NCBI GenBank assembly: GCA_016584305.1
Contig: JACEEZ010019113.1
Span: 54,750-118,749 of the forward strand
DNA length: 64,000 nucleotides
Source: Chionoecetes opilio
Lineage: Eukaryota > Arthropoda > Malacostraca > Decapoda > Majidae
Direction of reading: 5' to 3'
Each line of letters begins with the position of its first letter. Within the stretch, counting starts at the first letter, position 1. Positions 1 to 10,358 of the stretch are shown in pieces. The notes below the pieces were generated by a model. That model saw only the letters and a program-made list of their open reading frames with translations, had not been told where the DNA came from and made no database searches. A program made the position numbers and the translations under genes.

Positions 1-261
1 CTCTTCTCTTTTCATCGGCCCACCTATTGCATCATCTTCCTCTTTCCACTCTCTATCTTGATCTCCATTTTCGTCTTTTGCCTCTCCTCCTTTTCTGTTG
101 CCTCCTCCAATTTTCCCTCTTTTCTCTCTCTCTTTTATTTATACTCTTTTTTTATTATTTTCTCTTTTTCTATCCTCCAGTTTTTTTTTTTTTTTCTCCT
201 CTCTCTCTTCTCTCTCTCTCACTCCGCCGTGCCCCATCACCTCTCTCTCCCCCGCGGGCAG
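1..261. repeat. C/T-rich low-complexity DNA ending in a 3' splice acceptor
   Basis: This stretch is nearly all pyrimidine on the + strand, with T runs and CTCTCT runs. It acts as the polypyrimidine tract of the acceptor AG at 260-261 that precedes the FN3 exon. The open frames across it are low-complexity Leu/Phe/Ser strings and are not genes. Confidence 0.8.
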
Positions 262-391
262 GTAGAGGGGCTGGCGGTCGGGGGCAGATACCAGCTGAGG
301 GTGCGGGCGGTGAACGACAAGGGCATGAGCGAGGCAGCTGTTCTCACCGTCAGCAGCAGAAGCACCAACGGCACGGTCTATCAGCTGTACG
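262..391 (+). CDS. internal exon encoding the C-terminal half of a fibronectin type III domain
   Basis: The 130 bp exon is bounded by a pyrimidine-rich acceptor (AG at 260-261) and a strong GTGAGT donor at 392-397. Read from the first base it gives V-E-G-L-A-V-G-G-R-Y-Q-L-R-V-R-A-V-N-D-K-G. This is the hallmark second half of an FN3 domain: the GL..G..Y.xRV.AVN..G core, then a beta strand (AAVLTV) and a Ser/Thr linker. FN3 domains are extracellular or muscle-giant-protein modules for binding or spacing. The exon enters in phase 0 and leaves in phase 1. No neighbouring exon of the same gene is recognisable in the next 20 kb, so the parent protein (titin/twitchin-like, receptor or adhesion molecule) cannot be named. 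Confidence 0.75.
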
Positions 392-397
392 GTGAGT

Positions 398-1127
398 GAT
401 GCACAGAAGACAAGGCGTGTGTGGTGTGAGGAGAGGAAGAGGCGTTAGAGGTAATGGTAGATGAAGAAGATGAGTAGGAACACAAAGGATTAACAAACAG
501 TACAGACCTGTTGGGCTTTACGATGATTTTGTGATGAACTACAGAATCTACAGTAGTGTAAAGTGAGTGACGTAGGATGGTAAAGGCGAAGGCTCCTCCC
601 CCTCCTCCAATCTCTCCATCCAAGGCTGGCGGGAAAACTAGACTAAAAATCATACAGGAAAAATAGCACGGACATTATTTCATAAGAAAGAGATCAAAAC
701 GATCACTATTGTTGCTATTACCCAATCAAAACAAGCGTTGCCAGACCAACAGCAGCAACTGCCCCATTTGGCTGATACATTCTAAGGTTTTATTGTGATG
801 ACGGAGAATGTGGGATGTTCGTTAAGAAGTGTAATAAGATCTGCCTCGCCGATAAGTTACCTGCGAGAACTCGACATTGGATCCTTGGACCCACCACCGT
901 CACGTACCCTAACACGACATTCCCGCGATAAGGATACAGGAAAATGAAACTTCGATTGTTATATATGTTTTAGTGTAGCATTTCACCGTTAGGTGGCACT
1001 TATCTGGAACATTTTGGTCACTAAATGATAGGATCTATTTAACAAAAAACTTGCCACCAGACAACACTGTAGTTGTTTGATCAGTTTCAAACCTTCCTAA
1101 CAGAGGGCGATGCTGTAATTATACATA
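398..1127. other. no recognisable gene; presumed intron after the FN3 exon
   Basis: About 730 bp of mixed-composition DNA downstream of the GTGAGT donor. It has no credible open frame, RNA gene or clear repeat. The minus-strand frame at 381-653 lacks any recognisable motif. Confidence 0.5.
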
Positions 1128-1401
1128 CAGTCGGCGCAAAAAACTTAGGACGTCAAAAAATTAGGGCGGGAATAACGTCCTCAGCTGTTTTGACAATTTC
1201 GGTGGGAGCGATTGAATTTTTTACTTTTTTTGTATATATGGCAATGTGTTAGGGTGTCTGCTGTAGATTCCTCGCTGCTGCCCGCTCTGTATCTTCCAAG
1301 TCATCATTGGAAGAGGTTGTTGTTTTTTTGGTTTTCTCCAACCTTCTACACCCCATTCGCCCTCCATTTTCTACCGCCTCCTACAGGTCTACTGACGCAT
1401 T

Positions 1402-1677
1402 ATGCCGGGCCAATCTCTATCCATTGTAAAGAAGACACATATAGTAACCTTGTATCGAAGTGGGAAAACAATTGGCCAGATAGCGAGGGAGATGTGTGTT
1501 TCCAAAGATACCGTCTCGGTGTGGTGCAAGTGGGCGCAAGATGGTGAGTTAGAGACTGTTTTGGCGTGGAAAAATGGGTCAATGCGACCAAGCAAAACTT
1601 CAAAGAAGACTGATCAACTGCTCAAAAGGATTATTGACATCAACAATCCTTTTGAGCAGTTGATGAGTCTTCTTTGA
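1402..1677 (+). pseudogene. Tc1-like transposase N-terminal DNA-binding fragment (left arm of palindrome)
   Basis: The frame begins M-P-G-Q-S-L-S-I-V-K-K and continues through T-I-G-Q-I-A-R-E-M, the paired-like helix-turn-helix that Tc1 transposases use to bind their terminal repeats. A W-C-K-W-A-Q-D-G linker follows. After about 75 codons the frame runs through the palindrome centre into the reverse complement of itself and stops. The catalytic DDE domain is absent. It is a truncated, non-functional fragment. Confidence 0.75.
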
Positions 1678-1877
1678 AGTTTTTCTTGGTCGCCCTGACC
1701 CTTTTTTCCACGCCAAAACAGTCTCTAACTCACCATCTTGCACCCGCCTGCACCACACCGAGACGGTATGTTTGGAAACACACATTTTCCTCGCTATCTG
1801 GCCAATTGTTTTCCCACTTCAATACCCTTTGATACAAGGTTAATATATGTTTCTTCTTCAAAATGGATAGAGATTTG
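1600..1877 (-). pseudogene. Tc1-like transposase N-terminal fragment (right arm of palindrome)
   Basis: This is the mirror copy of the left-arm fragment on the opposite strand. The same residues recur with changes (M-C-V-S-K-H-T-V-S-V-W-C-R instead of K-D-T). Upstream codons for the initiator region are damaged by substitutions and an indel near 1820-1870. Like its partner it ends at the central loop. Confidence 0.65.
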
Positions 1878-2163
1878 CTGGGCATAATGCTTTAGTAGAC
1901 CTGGAGGAGGCGGTAGAAAATGGAGGGCGAATGGGGGTGTAGGAATGTTGGAGAACCAAACACAAAAACCTCTTCCTATGATGACTTGAAAGATAAAAGA
2001 GTGGGCAGCAGCGAGGAATCTACAGCAGACACCCTAACACATTGCCAAATATACAAAAAAAGTAAAAAAAATTCAATCGCTCCCATCAAAATTGTCAAAA
2101 CAGCTAAAAAACGTTATTCCCGCCCAAAGTTTTTTGGCGTCCTAAGTTTTTTTGCGCCGACTG

Positions 2164-2999
2164 GTACTACTTGTAGATGGCACCACCTAACTATTGCCTC
2201 AAAATCTACCTCAGGGTCACTAAAGTCGCTAAATTATACAAAAGCTTGCCGGTAGAGGACAGTGTTCCTCATTCTAGTCACACACATCCCCTGTAAATGG
2301 CGGAAACACCTTTCGGTATTTCATTTTGCACCATTCCTTATGCAAAAGTATAGATTAACAACAACCATTTGATATGACGCCATCACACCGCAATTACTGT
2401 GGTGCTGATGGGGAGCTGAAGAGAACGCAAAGGGGCACACCTCAACAGGTGTTTGCGAGCACCTCACTGAATGGTCGTTGGGTGTGTGAAGGTGGTTGGG
2501 AGGGGTGAGGGGGGAGGCTGGACAGGCAAAATCGAGAACGGAGGAAGGTTTAAAGAGAATCAATCAGAGAGTGTACAATGTGAGATGTGAGGAGGCAGAG
2601 GAAGATGAGAAGAAGTAAGAGGAGATGGTAGACGAGGAAGAAGAAGAGGTAGAGGTGGAGAAGGAGGAGAAGAGGGAGTGCAAGAGGAAAATTATGATGA
2701 GAGAAGATAGGTTGCCAAAATAAATGGGAAAAAAAAGATAAATCGAATAAAAAAAGGATATGAGGAGAAAGAAGAGAGCGAGAGAAGAGAAATGAGGACA
2801 GAAGGACGAAGAAATAATATGCCATAGAGAAAAAAGTAAGAACTCTGCATGAAGGACGGAAGGAAATAAACCCAGGATTTCAAGAAAAATAGGGAGAAAA
2901 GTAATGGTTTATGATATAGGAAGGGAAGACAGAAAAACCGATGGCGGAATGAAAAAGAAAGAAGAGAGACGACGGGAAGAATTTTAAGGAAAGGTAGTG
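2164..2999. other. no gene; purine-rich spacer
   Basis: 2164-2560 is mixed sequence with no recognisable coding. 2560-3000 becomes strongly A/G-rich with GAGGAAGA-type simple sequence. The long minus-strand frames here are Leu/Phe/Ser low complexity. Confidence 0.6.
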
Positions 3000-3110
3000 A
3001 AGGGGGGGGGGAGAGAGAGAGAGAGAGAGAAAAGAGAGAGAGGAGAAAAGAGAGAAGAGAGAGAGAGAGAGAGAGAGAAAAGAGAGAGAGAGAGAAGGAA
3101 AATTTTTCAG
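3000..3110. repeat. (GA)n microsatellite
   Basis: A poly-G tract is followed by interrupted GAGAGA runs on the + strand. Confidence 0.9.
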
Positions 3111-3312
3111 GGAGATAAGAGATAAGGAGACAGCAAAAAGGAGTGAAGGAAAGGTGGGGAAGGAGGGAGACGGAAGGAGAGTCTGAGGTAAAAGGGGATA
3201 GTTTAATAAGGAAAAGGAAGAAAGAGGCAAAGGACGAAGAAAGGAGAAGGAAAGAAAAGAGTCAACACATTTCTAAACATGTCAAGGATGTTTTAATACT
3301 ACATAGGTCTTA

Positions 3313-4256
3313 CCCGTTGGGGAAGCGTTCAGTTTTTTAGCGCCTGGTACTGGCGACCTCGAAGTTCAGTTCTTAGCGCCTGACACTGGTAACCTCGAAG
3401 TTCCCGTTCTTAGCGCCTGACACTGGTAACCCCGAAGTTCAGTTCTTAGCGCCTGGTACTGGTAACCTCGAAGTTCAAATTTCTTAGCGCCTGACCCCTG
3501 GTAACCTCGAAGTTCAGTTCTTAGCGCCTGGTACTGGTAACCTCGAAGTTCAGTTCTTAGCGCTACAACTGGTAACCTCGAAGTTCAGTTCTTAGCGCCT
3601 GACATGGTAACCCTCGAAGTTCAGTTCTAGCGCCTGGTACTTTGGGGACCTCGAAATTCAGTTCTTAGCGCCTGGTACTGGTAACCTCGAAGTTCAGTTC
3701 TTAGCGCCTGACACTGGTAAACCTCGAAGTTCAGTTCTTAGCGCCTGGTACTGGCGACCTCGAAGTTCAGTTTTAGCGCCTGACACTGGTAACCTCGAAG
3801 TTCAGTTCTTAGCGCCTGGTACTGGCGACCTCGAAGTTCAGTTCTTAGCGCCTGGTTTCTGGCGACCTCGAAGTTCAGTTCTTAGCGCTGGACACTGGTA
3901 ACCTTGAAGTTCAGTTCTTAGCGCCTGACACTGGTAACCTCGAAGTTCAGTTCTTAGCGCCTGGTACTGGCGACCTCGAAGTTCAGTTCTTAGCGCCTGA
4001 CACTGGTAACCTCGAAGTTCAGTTCTTAGCGCCTGGTACTGGCGACCTCGAAGTCTTGAGTTCGAGTCTCCCCGGAACAAACTTTCTGCAATGGCCGAAG
4101 ATACCCACATGCTGCCCATCAACTCTAAACCCTTCGATGACGAGTGCATCGCAGGAGACGGGAGCATATCATCACAGGAGTCACTATAAAACATCTTGCC
4201 TGCGTCACCACGGGCGAGGGCCAACCATTAGCAGCCATCAAAATAAAACCTGCAAG
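3313..4256 (+). mobile_element. tRNA-derived SINE whose tRNA head contains a massive internal 36 bp expansion
   Basis: The head (GGGGAAGCGTTCAG... near 3320) and the B-box-like GAGTTCGAGTC at 4058-4068 match the intact SINE at 51835-52165. So does the body: CACATGCTGCCCATCAACTC, GAGTGCATCG, ATCACAGGAGTCACTATAAA and GGGCGAGGGCCAACCAT. In a normal copy the A and B boxes are about 40 bp apart. Here they are about 700 bp apart because the segment between them is repeated. The tail merges into C/T-rich sequence. With the promoter boxes so far apart, Pol III transcription of this copy is unlikely (inference). Confidence 0.75.
3335..4056. repeat. 36 bp tandem array (about 20 copies) inside the SINE promoter
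   Basis: The unit is TTAGCGCCTGGTACTGGCGA followed by CCTCGAAGTTCAGTTC. It alternates with a variant in which GACACTGGTAACC replaces GTACTGGCGACC. The unit corresponds to the region between the A box and B box of the host SINE. Copies carry 1-2 bp indels in places. Confidence 0.9.
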
Positions 4257-4295
4257 GCTCAATATCTCCTTCCCTCCTTTCCCACTTTCTTCCTT

Positions 4296-4412
4296 CCCTT
4301 TGCCTTGCCTTGCCTTGCCTTGCCTTGCCGCCTGCCTTGCCTTGCCTCCGCTTCCCTTCCGTTCCCTTCCCTTCCCTTCCCTTGCTTGCCTTGCCTTGCC
4401 TTGCCTTGCCCT
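4296..4412. repeat. (CCTTG)n / (CCTTC)n pentanucleotide repeat
   Basis: TTGCCTTGCC and TTCCCTTCCC runs alternate. Frames on both strands are artefacts of the pentamer. Confidence 0.9.
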
Positions 4413-4489
4413 CCTGCCATTGCACCACAAAACTTGCAGCTTCCCACAATTTTCTTGCCCTACCTTTCTCCACCTTCATACACCAACAC

Positions 4490-4690
4490 TTTCTACGTTA
4501 CCTGTTCTCCGTTACCCTGTTGTATTCCTTCCCACTACCACCAACACTTCTACGCCTTAACCTTGTTCTCCGTTACCTCTGTCTGCTTTTCCCTTACCAC
4601 TACCACCAACACTTATACGCCTTAACCTTGTTCTCCCGTACCTCTGTCTGCTATTCCCTTACCACTACCACCCAACACTTACTACGCCTT
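4490..4690. repeat. about 68 bp minisatellite (about 3 copies), interrupted by the element that follows
   Basis: The unit contains CGCCTTAACCTTGTTCTCCG, then TTACCTCTGTCTGC and CCCTTACCACTACCACCAAC. It stops at 4690 and resumes at 8447-8510, so the 3.75 kb unit between them was inserted into this array. Confidence 0.85.
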
Positions 4691-4691
4691 A

Positions 4692-5026
4692 TAGTTAGTC
4701 AAAATGTGGCTGAACCTCAAACAAATTGCTAACAAAGGTTTTAATTTGGGATATTGGGCATGAATAACCTCTCTTTGGGAATAAAAAAAAGTTTACCAGA
4801 ATTAACCTTGCCGAAGGGGTCAACGGCCCGCCATCTGTAAATCCAACGGGAAGATCTCCGACCCGCCGCCACAAAGGGTTTTTTTCCTCCTTTATCCAAA
4901 AATAAAAATTAAGCTAGGTAAATAATTTTTTTACACCAAATGCAATGACTATGTACTGCCATTACCATACAATTTTCATCAAAATTGGTACAGTATTTTT
5001 TTGTGAAAAAAAAATTAAAACCGAAA
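4692..5026 (+). repeat. left terminal inverted repeat of the 3.75 kb element
   Basis: Reverse-complementary to about 8098-8446. It contains GATCTCCGACCCGCC near 4853 and the AT-rich inner block ending TTGGTACAGTA. Confidence 0.85.
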
Positions 5027-5334
5027 AAATTAGAAATAAAAAAATATTTTTGCATGAAAACCCACACAGGGGCCCACCCCAAGCCAGCTGACATTTTCTT
5101 GGTGTTTTAAATTGTAATGATAGGTAGCTATATGCTTAACAATAACTAACACCAGAAAATGACTAGCCCCTGCCTTGTTTTCATGCTTTTTTTTTATTTC
5201 TTATACAAATATGAATATAAAAGGGTACAAAAACAGACTAAGTAGCCTTTTTCAAGGCAACAATTTTCACTTTAAATTTCCGACATTTCATAAAAAAAAT
5301 ATGTCCAAAATAAGTACAACTTTAAAATAAGGAA

Positions 5335-7550
5335 TGGTCAGTTGGTCGAATGCTGGGGCAAGGCTCTTGCATAACCACCACAAAAACAATTCATAACGGA
5401 CCAAAGAACATTTCTTGTCAAAAAACTAGTCACAGGTATTTCATCATCATAAGATCTGGCCTTGTGGTGAGTTGGTGCGTGGAGGCCTTTGCAATCACCA
5501 CACAAGTTTGAACAGTGAATGCCAGTTTCCTGCAACTGCACATCCTTGCTGAAACTACACCTGAAGTACAGTTACAACCTAATTATAGCCAACAAATTTA
5601 CAGGACCAGCTGGCAGCCCAGTCATGATTGGTTGTAATTTACCATCTAAAAGTTTCCATCCCACTCGTCCAGGTTTTAGCGGGTTTTCTACCTTTCCATT
5701 CCTGAATTTGGAAGTAAACTCGAAGGCTGTGGAATTCGTACCCTCCCTCTTGTTGGTGGCAATGATTTGGCCTCAACATACTTTGAGCTTTTTACAAAAC
5801 CCTTTTTCCTTAAAGCGCCTCAGCCCGGAGATGATTGATGTTTTCCCCATCATTACCATTGTACAGGCACACAAAAAGCCTTCCCCCCCCACTTCAATAA
5901 CCTCTCTGAATGCTATCCTTGCCAAAACACTTCTGCCAGTTTGAGGAAGTTTCTATTGTTCATCCCCTTTCGAAGGGACGCTGCTTTCCCAATTCCATGA
6001 ACACTGGATGTACAATCACAACCCAGTAGTGCATGGATGAAAGAAGTTGGAAAAAACCACATCTCCCAAGATTTCCTCATCTCTTTGATGTTCCAGACTT
6101 TCACACTTTTTGCACTAGCCTTTGGTTGTGGCGTGAAGTAGATATTGTAACCGTCATCTCTATTGGCATGGAAAAACCCATAGAAGGACCAATAGGTCAG
6201 TGTCATCTGCTATCAAAATGGTTTCCTCCTGTCTGTGCCAGTTCTGAGCAGTCTTCAAATCAATACGTCAGCGTCTCCAGATGAAATGGACTACTTTACA
6301 AACCCGCTTCCTCCAAACTCTTTCCCAGCAAGTTGATGAACAATTTTGTTTTCTTGATTAGCTAGGAAAACATCCTTTTTTAATTTGAACACCATTTTAG
6401 GGGTCAGTAACACCTTAACACCAACAGAGCCCCCTGCTCGGCGTCGGTGAGTCGCGTCTTTAATGGATGGACCACTTTCATATCCATCAAAGACAATGAT
6501 GCTTTTCCAATCTAGTTGTGACATATCCTTTCGGTATCGGGCACAGATCTCATCAAATGTGTGACCTTTTGCCATGGGAGGCGTTGAAGTAGTGCTCCAC
6601 CATCTAAGAGATACTGTGGGATCTGAAGACTGTGGACCTGATTGTTTCAGGGGAAGTCAGTTTCCCATATTGCGGTTGCAAAGCCGGTTTCTTTGCCTCT
6701 CGCGGCAGTCCGAAAGAATTAAAAAAGTGCAGGTGGGTAAAACCCCAAAGCTCATACTGGAAATGTTCTTGCTGCTGCTGAGTTGAGGGTTCATTGGTAG
6801 ATAGCACACACAGTCTCTGGAATAGGAGTTGTGGATCAGTCTCAACTGCTTATCTTTGCTGAGCGAAACTTTTGACCCAAGTGTAAATTTCCTGATCCTT
6901 TCTTTTAAAAGTGTTACTCGTGGACATTTTTCCAACCATTGAAGCTATGATTGTCTCTCCTATGGAGTTTGCTTTTGTCCACATTCACCTTTTTGTCTCC
7001 AGTTACTCCACTTGAAATGCTGTGAATGGACGGATCTTCCGTGAAAGGGTCATATGTCTGGAGAAACGCAACGAGCTTTTCCCTGTATCCCTCACATCTC
7101 GCTCTTTTCTTGCTGAAGTAGCCTCCTGGTGCTGGTCACTAGTCCCATAACGAATGCCTGCTAGTTTTTTGCATTGTAAACTTGATTTCAGCACACGCTG
7201 GCAGTGATAGCGTCCAAACTAATCGTTGAATTTCGTCCATTCCTTTTGCCATGAGTAAGAACCTCAGACGTCTTTCATGCTTCTCATTAGCACCTGCTCA
7301 ATAACCAGATCCGTCGAAAGCCAGCCAGTAGCGATCACTCCGTCTAATCACATGGAATCCTTCAGAAAATTTCTGGTACACTTCAGGATGGCTTGTCGGC
7401 AGCCCCTCCATTTGCTGCAAGTACAAGTAGGCCGACTTTGCATATAGGATGTGTCCTGCTGGCAGCGAATATTGGCAGCATTTTCCCTTACAGCGTCAAG
7501 GTGCAATTCCCAGTTCCCCGGGGCGCTCTGCCTTGATAAAGTTAAAATTA
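5335..7550 (-). pseudogene. PIN/FEN1-like nuclease + CXC-domain protein, degenerate copy inside the inverted-repeat element
   Basis: Read on the minus strand from about 7550, the pieces follow family order. First comes F-I-K-A-E-R-P-G with W-E-L-H-L-D-A-V (about 7540-7490), then Y-L-Q-Q-M-E-G-L and S-D-R-Y-W (about 7430-7330), then L-V-I-E-Q-V-L-M-R (about 7310). Next are R-Y-G-T-S-D-Q-H-Q-E-A (about 7140) and D-P-S-I-H-S-I-S-S-G-V-T (about 7020). After F-Q-Y-E-L (about 6750) and Q-Y-L-L-D-G-G-A (about 6600) comes I-I-V-F-D-G-Y (about 6490). The nuclease-like core follows: S-G-D-A-D-V-L-I (about 6270), D-D-T-D-L-L-V-L-L (about 6200), and H-A-L-L-G-C-D with G-I-G-K-A (about 6030). The C-terminus has G-W-K-L-L-D-G-K-L (about 5650) and a Cys-rich CXC-like block (about 5580-5490). 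The acidic and GCD motifs resemble PIN/FEN1 active-site and H3TH motifs, which is inference from motifs. At least six frameshifts or stops make this copy inactive. Confidence 0.7.
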
Positions 7551-8097
7551 AAAGGATAACTATAAGATTAGAAAAGCAGGTATAATTTATATAAAGTACT
7601 AGATATATTTAATTATACTACACTAACTATTCATTTTAACTACAATATTTACGCTGGTATTGTAAAATACCAGGATAGGGAATTCCAATATTTCTAATGC
7701 CAAAGTCAAATTATAGCTACATCATAGCTATATTTTAATTAATACATTTTTTTTTTTTTAAAAGGGCCAATTTGGACAAAAGAGAAAAGAATTCCACCTA
7801 TCGTTGGCCCCTTAAATTAAATGTATGAAAATGCGGGGTTCAAACACTGTCATTGCTGGTTGTGTCCCTATTAGTTTGCCTGGCATCCCTGTGTATGTTC
7901 AGTAATCATGCCAAAAATAATGAAGTGAGTAATGAAGTTGACGCTGTTTAGTCTGAAAGACTATTCACAGCAGGAATATAAAAAAAAGAGAGTGGACAGA
8001 AAGTGGAGAAAATATTAAAGGGAAATACAGAGATGAGGATTAAAGGAAATAAAGCTGGGGGAGAGTGCTTGCCAAATGATGGCGGCCGTTGACCCCT
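7551..8097. other. AT-rich non-coding interior of the 3.75 kb element
   Basis: AT-rich DNA with no coding recognised, between the PIN/CXC pseudogene and the right inverted repeat. It may be the leader or promoter side of the gene, or may hold lost 5' codons. Confidence 0.5.
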
Positions 8098-8446
8098 TTT
8101 ATCGGTTTTTAAATTTTTTTTGCACCAAAAACTACTGTACCAATTTTGATGAAAATTGTATGGTAATGGCAGTACATAGTCATGCATTTGGTGTAAAAAA
8201 ATTATTGACCTAGCTTAATTATTATGGATAAGAGGAGGAAAAACCGTTTGTGGGGGCGGGTCGGAGATCTTCCCCGTTGGATTTTACAGATGGCGGCCGT
8301 TGGACCCCTTTTGGCAAGGTTAATTTTTGGGAAACTTTTTTTTTTCCGAAAGAGAGGTTATTAATGCCCAATATCCAAGTTAAAAACCTTTGTTTTGCAA
8401 TTTTTTTGAGGTTCTGCCAAAAAAATCAGCTAGATGAACTGGACTA
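8098..8446 (-). repeat. right terminal inverted repeat of the 3.75 kb element
   Basis: Reverse complement of 4692-5026. The GGCGGCCGTTGACCCC motif also recurs in direct orientation just inside the repeat (about 8083). Confidence 0.85.
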
Positions 8447-9895
8447 TTAACCTTGTTTTCCGTTACCTCTGTCTGCTATTCCCTTACCACTACCCCCAAC
8501 ACTACTATTACAGTCCCTTCCTATTACGTTTACCCAAAACCCCTACTATCACCACTTCCATTCCCTCACCATCACCACTATCATCCTCCCACCACTGCTA
8601 CCACTCCTACCACTCCTACTACTATCACTACTACCACAATCTCTTCCTATCATGTAACCACCACCACAATTATCACCACTGTCTTTCCCCTACCACCACC
8701 ACCACCACCACTGTTACCACTTCCACCACTACTACCACCACAATTATCTTCTCTCCTACTACACCATCACTATCACCACTTCCCCCTAACCACCACCACC
8801 ACCATTACCATCACCACTAATACCACCATCATCACTAGTACTATCACCACCACCACAACTTCCACCATCATCACTACTACCCCCCACTCTCCTCTCCAAC
8901 CCAATCCTGTCACCACCACTACTATCATCACCACTTCCATACCCTCCTCCTCCTCCCCTCCTCTTCCTATCTTCCCTTCTCTTCTCTCCATTTTATCCAT
9001 TTTCTCATTCTCTATATTACCACAGTTACCCTCAATCCTTTCCCTCCTTATACCCTTTCTTCCTTCCCCCCTTTCCCTTCCCCCCACTTCCTTCCTCCTT
9101 CCCTCCCACCATTTCCCTTCCCTCCTTCCCTACCACCACTTCCTTCCCCCCTTTACCTTACCACCACTTCCTTCCCCCTTCCTTCCCCCCTTTCCCCTTA
9201 CCCCACTTCCTTCCCCCCTTTCCCCTTCCCCTCTCTTCCTTCCCTCCTTCCTTCCCCCCTTTCCCCTTTACCCCCATTTCCTTCCCTCCTTCCCTTACCC
9301 TCTCTTCCTTCCCCCTTTCCCTTCCCTCCTTCCCTTACCCCCATTCCTTCCCCCCTTTCCCCTTTAAACCCTCTCTTCCTTCCCTCCTTCCTTCCCTCCT
9401 CCCTTATCACCAATTCCTTCCCCCTTCCCTCCCCTCTCTTCCTTCCCTCCTTCCTTCCCCCCTTCCTTACCCCCATCTCCTCTCCCAAAACCCCCTCCTT
9501 CCCCACACCATCCCCAAGCACCCCAACACATAACCTACACACCCCACCAAATATTCTTCCTATCCCCCCATCACACCACACCACATTTCCCCCCTTTCCC
9601 TCCTAAGACACAGCTCCCCAACTTCATCACTTCCACAATCCCCGTCTCTCGAATGTTGCATTCTTCCTATCCTCCTTCCTTTCTAACTAACCTTTCCCTC
9701 CTTTCTTCCTTCCTTCCTTCTTCCTTCAATCCCCCCTCCTTTCCTTCCTTCCCTCCTTGCATTCCTCCATTCCTCCTTCCTTTCTAACTAACCCTTCCTC
9801 TTCCCTTTCCTTCCTTCCTTCCTCCTTCCTTTTTCCCTTTCCCTTTCTCTCCCTTCCTTCCCTCCCTCCCTCTCTCCTCTCCACAATAACTAAGA
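8447..9895. repeat. long C/T- and CCA-rich simple-sequence tract
   Basis: The interrupted 68 bp minisatellite resumes at 8447-8510. It is followed by (CCA/ACC)n imperfect repeats to about 8960 and then (TTCC)n/(CCCTT)n polypyrimidine to about 9895. The 304-codon frame here is Thr/Pro/Ser low complexity and not a gene. Confidence 0.85.
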
Positions 9896-9918
9896 CATGT
9901 AGCCGCTTCGTGACCTCT

Positions 9919-10073
9919 CAACACACACACACACACACGAGGCTTTCTGCTCACATGAAAATTAAGCCGAAACGCCATGTCCACACACACACGCACATCC
10001 ACATAATTACACGCACACCACACAACACATACAAACACACACACACAACACCACACACACACCACACACATGT
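9919..10073. repeat. (CA)n-rich microsatellite, compound
   Basis: Several CACACA runs separated by short unique stretches. Confidence 0.9.
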
Positions 10074-10358
10074 ATCATCGATCAAGAAAACGGAAGTTAA
10101 AGGGACAAAACCCCATCCACGGTGCGATCTGGTCGTTACGACGAGGACAGATCTGGTTGGACCCAAACCCAGATTGGATCGTGAGGGGGTGATTTTGGTC
10201 TGTCCGACCGACTGACAGCTGGTCGGATGCGACCAAGCGTGTTTGGTTTTTTAGATCCGACAGATCACCCGGTTCAGACGGATGGGCATCGTGCGTGTGC
10301 TGATCGAGAGGCCAACCGTCAGTCTCGCCACTGACAGCGACGCGAAAGGATATCGAAG

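Larger units (their letters stand above)
1128..2163. mobile_element. palindromic (fold-back) Tc1/mariner derivative made from two head-to-head transposase 5' ends
   Basis: The left end at 1128 reads CAGTCGGCGCAAAAAACTTA next to a TA dinucleotide (1126-1127). The right end at 2163 reads GCGCCGACTG, followed after one base by TA. The whole 1036 bp unit is an inverted repeat centred near 1640. The two arms carry the same segment: terminal repeat, leader, and a translation start followed by the N-terminal helix-turn-helix of a Tc1-type transposase. The arms differ by scattered substitutions and small indels, so this is an aged element and not a read artefact. No catalytic DDE domain is present, so it would need a transposase in trans. 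Confidence 0.85.
4692..8446 (-). mobile_element. 3.75 kb transposon-like element with about 340 bp terminal inverted repeats carrying a PIN/CXC protein gene
   Basis: The left terminus (4692 to about 5026) and right terminus (about 8098-8446) are reverse complements over nearly their whole length. Shared blocks include TTGGGATATTGGGCAT/ATGCCCAATATCC, CGACCCGCC...GATCTCC and TTTCATCAAAATTGGTACAG. The extreme ends read TAGTTAGTC and GACTA, each next to a TTA (4689-4691 and 8447-8449). Both flanks are the same 68 bp minisatellite, which supports insertion with a 3 bp TTA target duplication. The only recognisable coding inside is the degenerate minus-strand PIN/CXC gene; no DDE transposase motif was seen. 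Either the PIN protein is the element's own enzyme, or this is a non-autonomous element that captured the gene. Confidence 0.75.

Noticed and set aside
8453..9367. 304-codon Thr/Pro/Ser-rich ORF
   Set aside because: It is purely CCA/TTCC simple sequence, with the complementary strand open as well.
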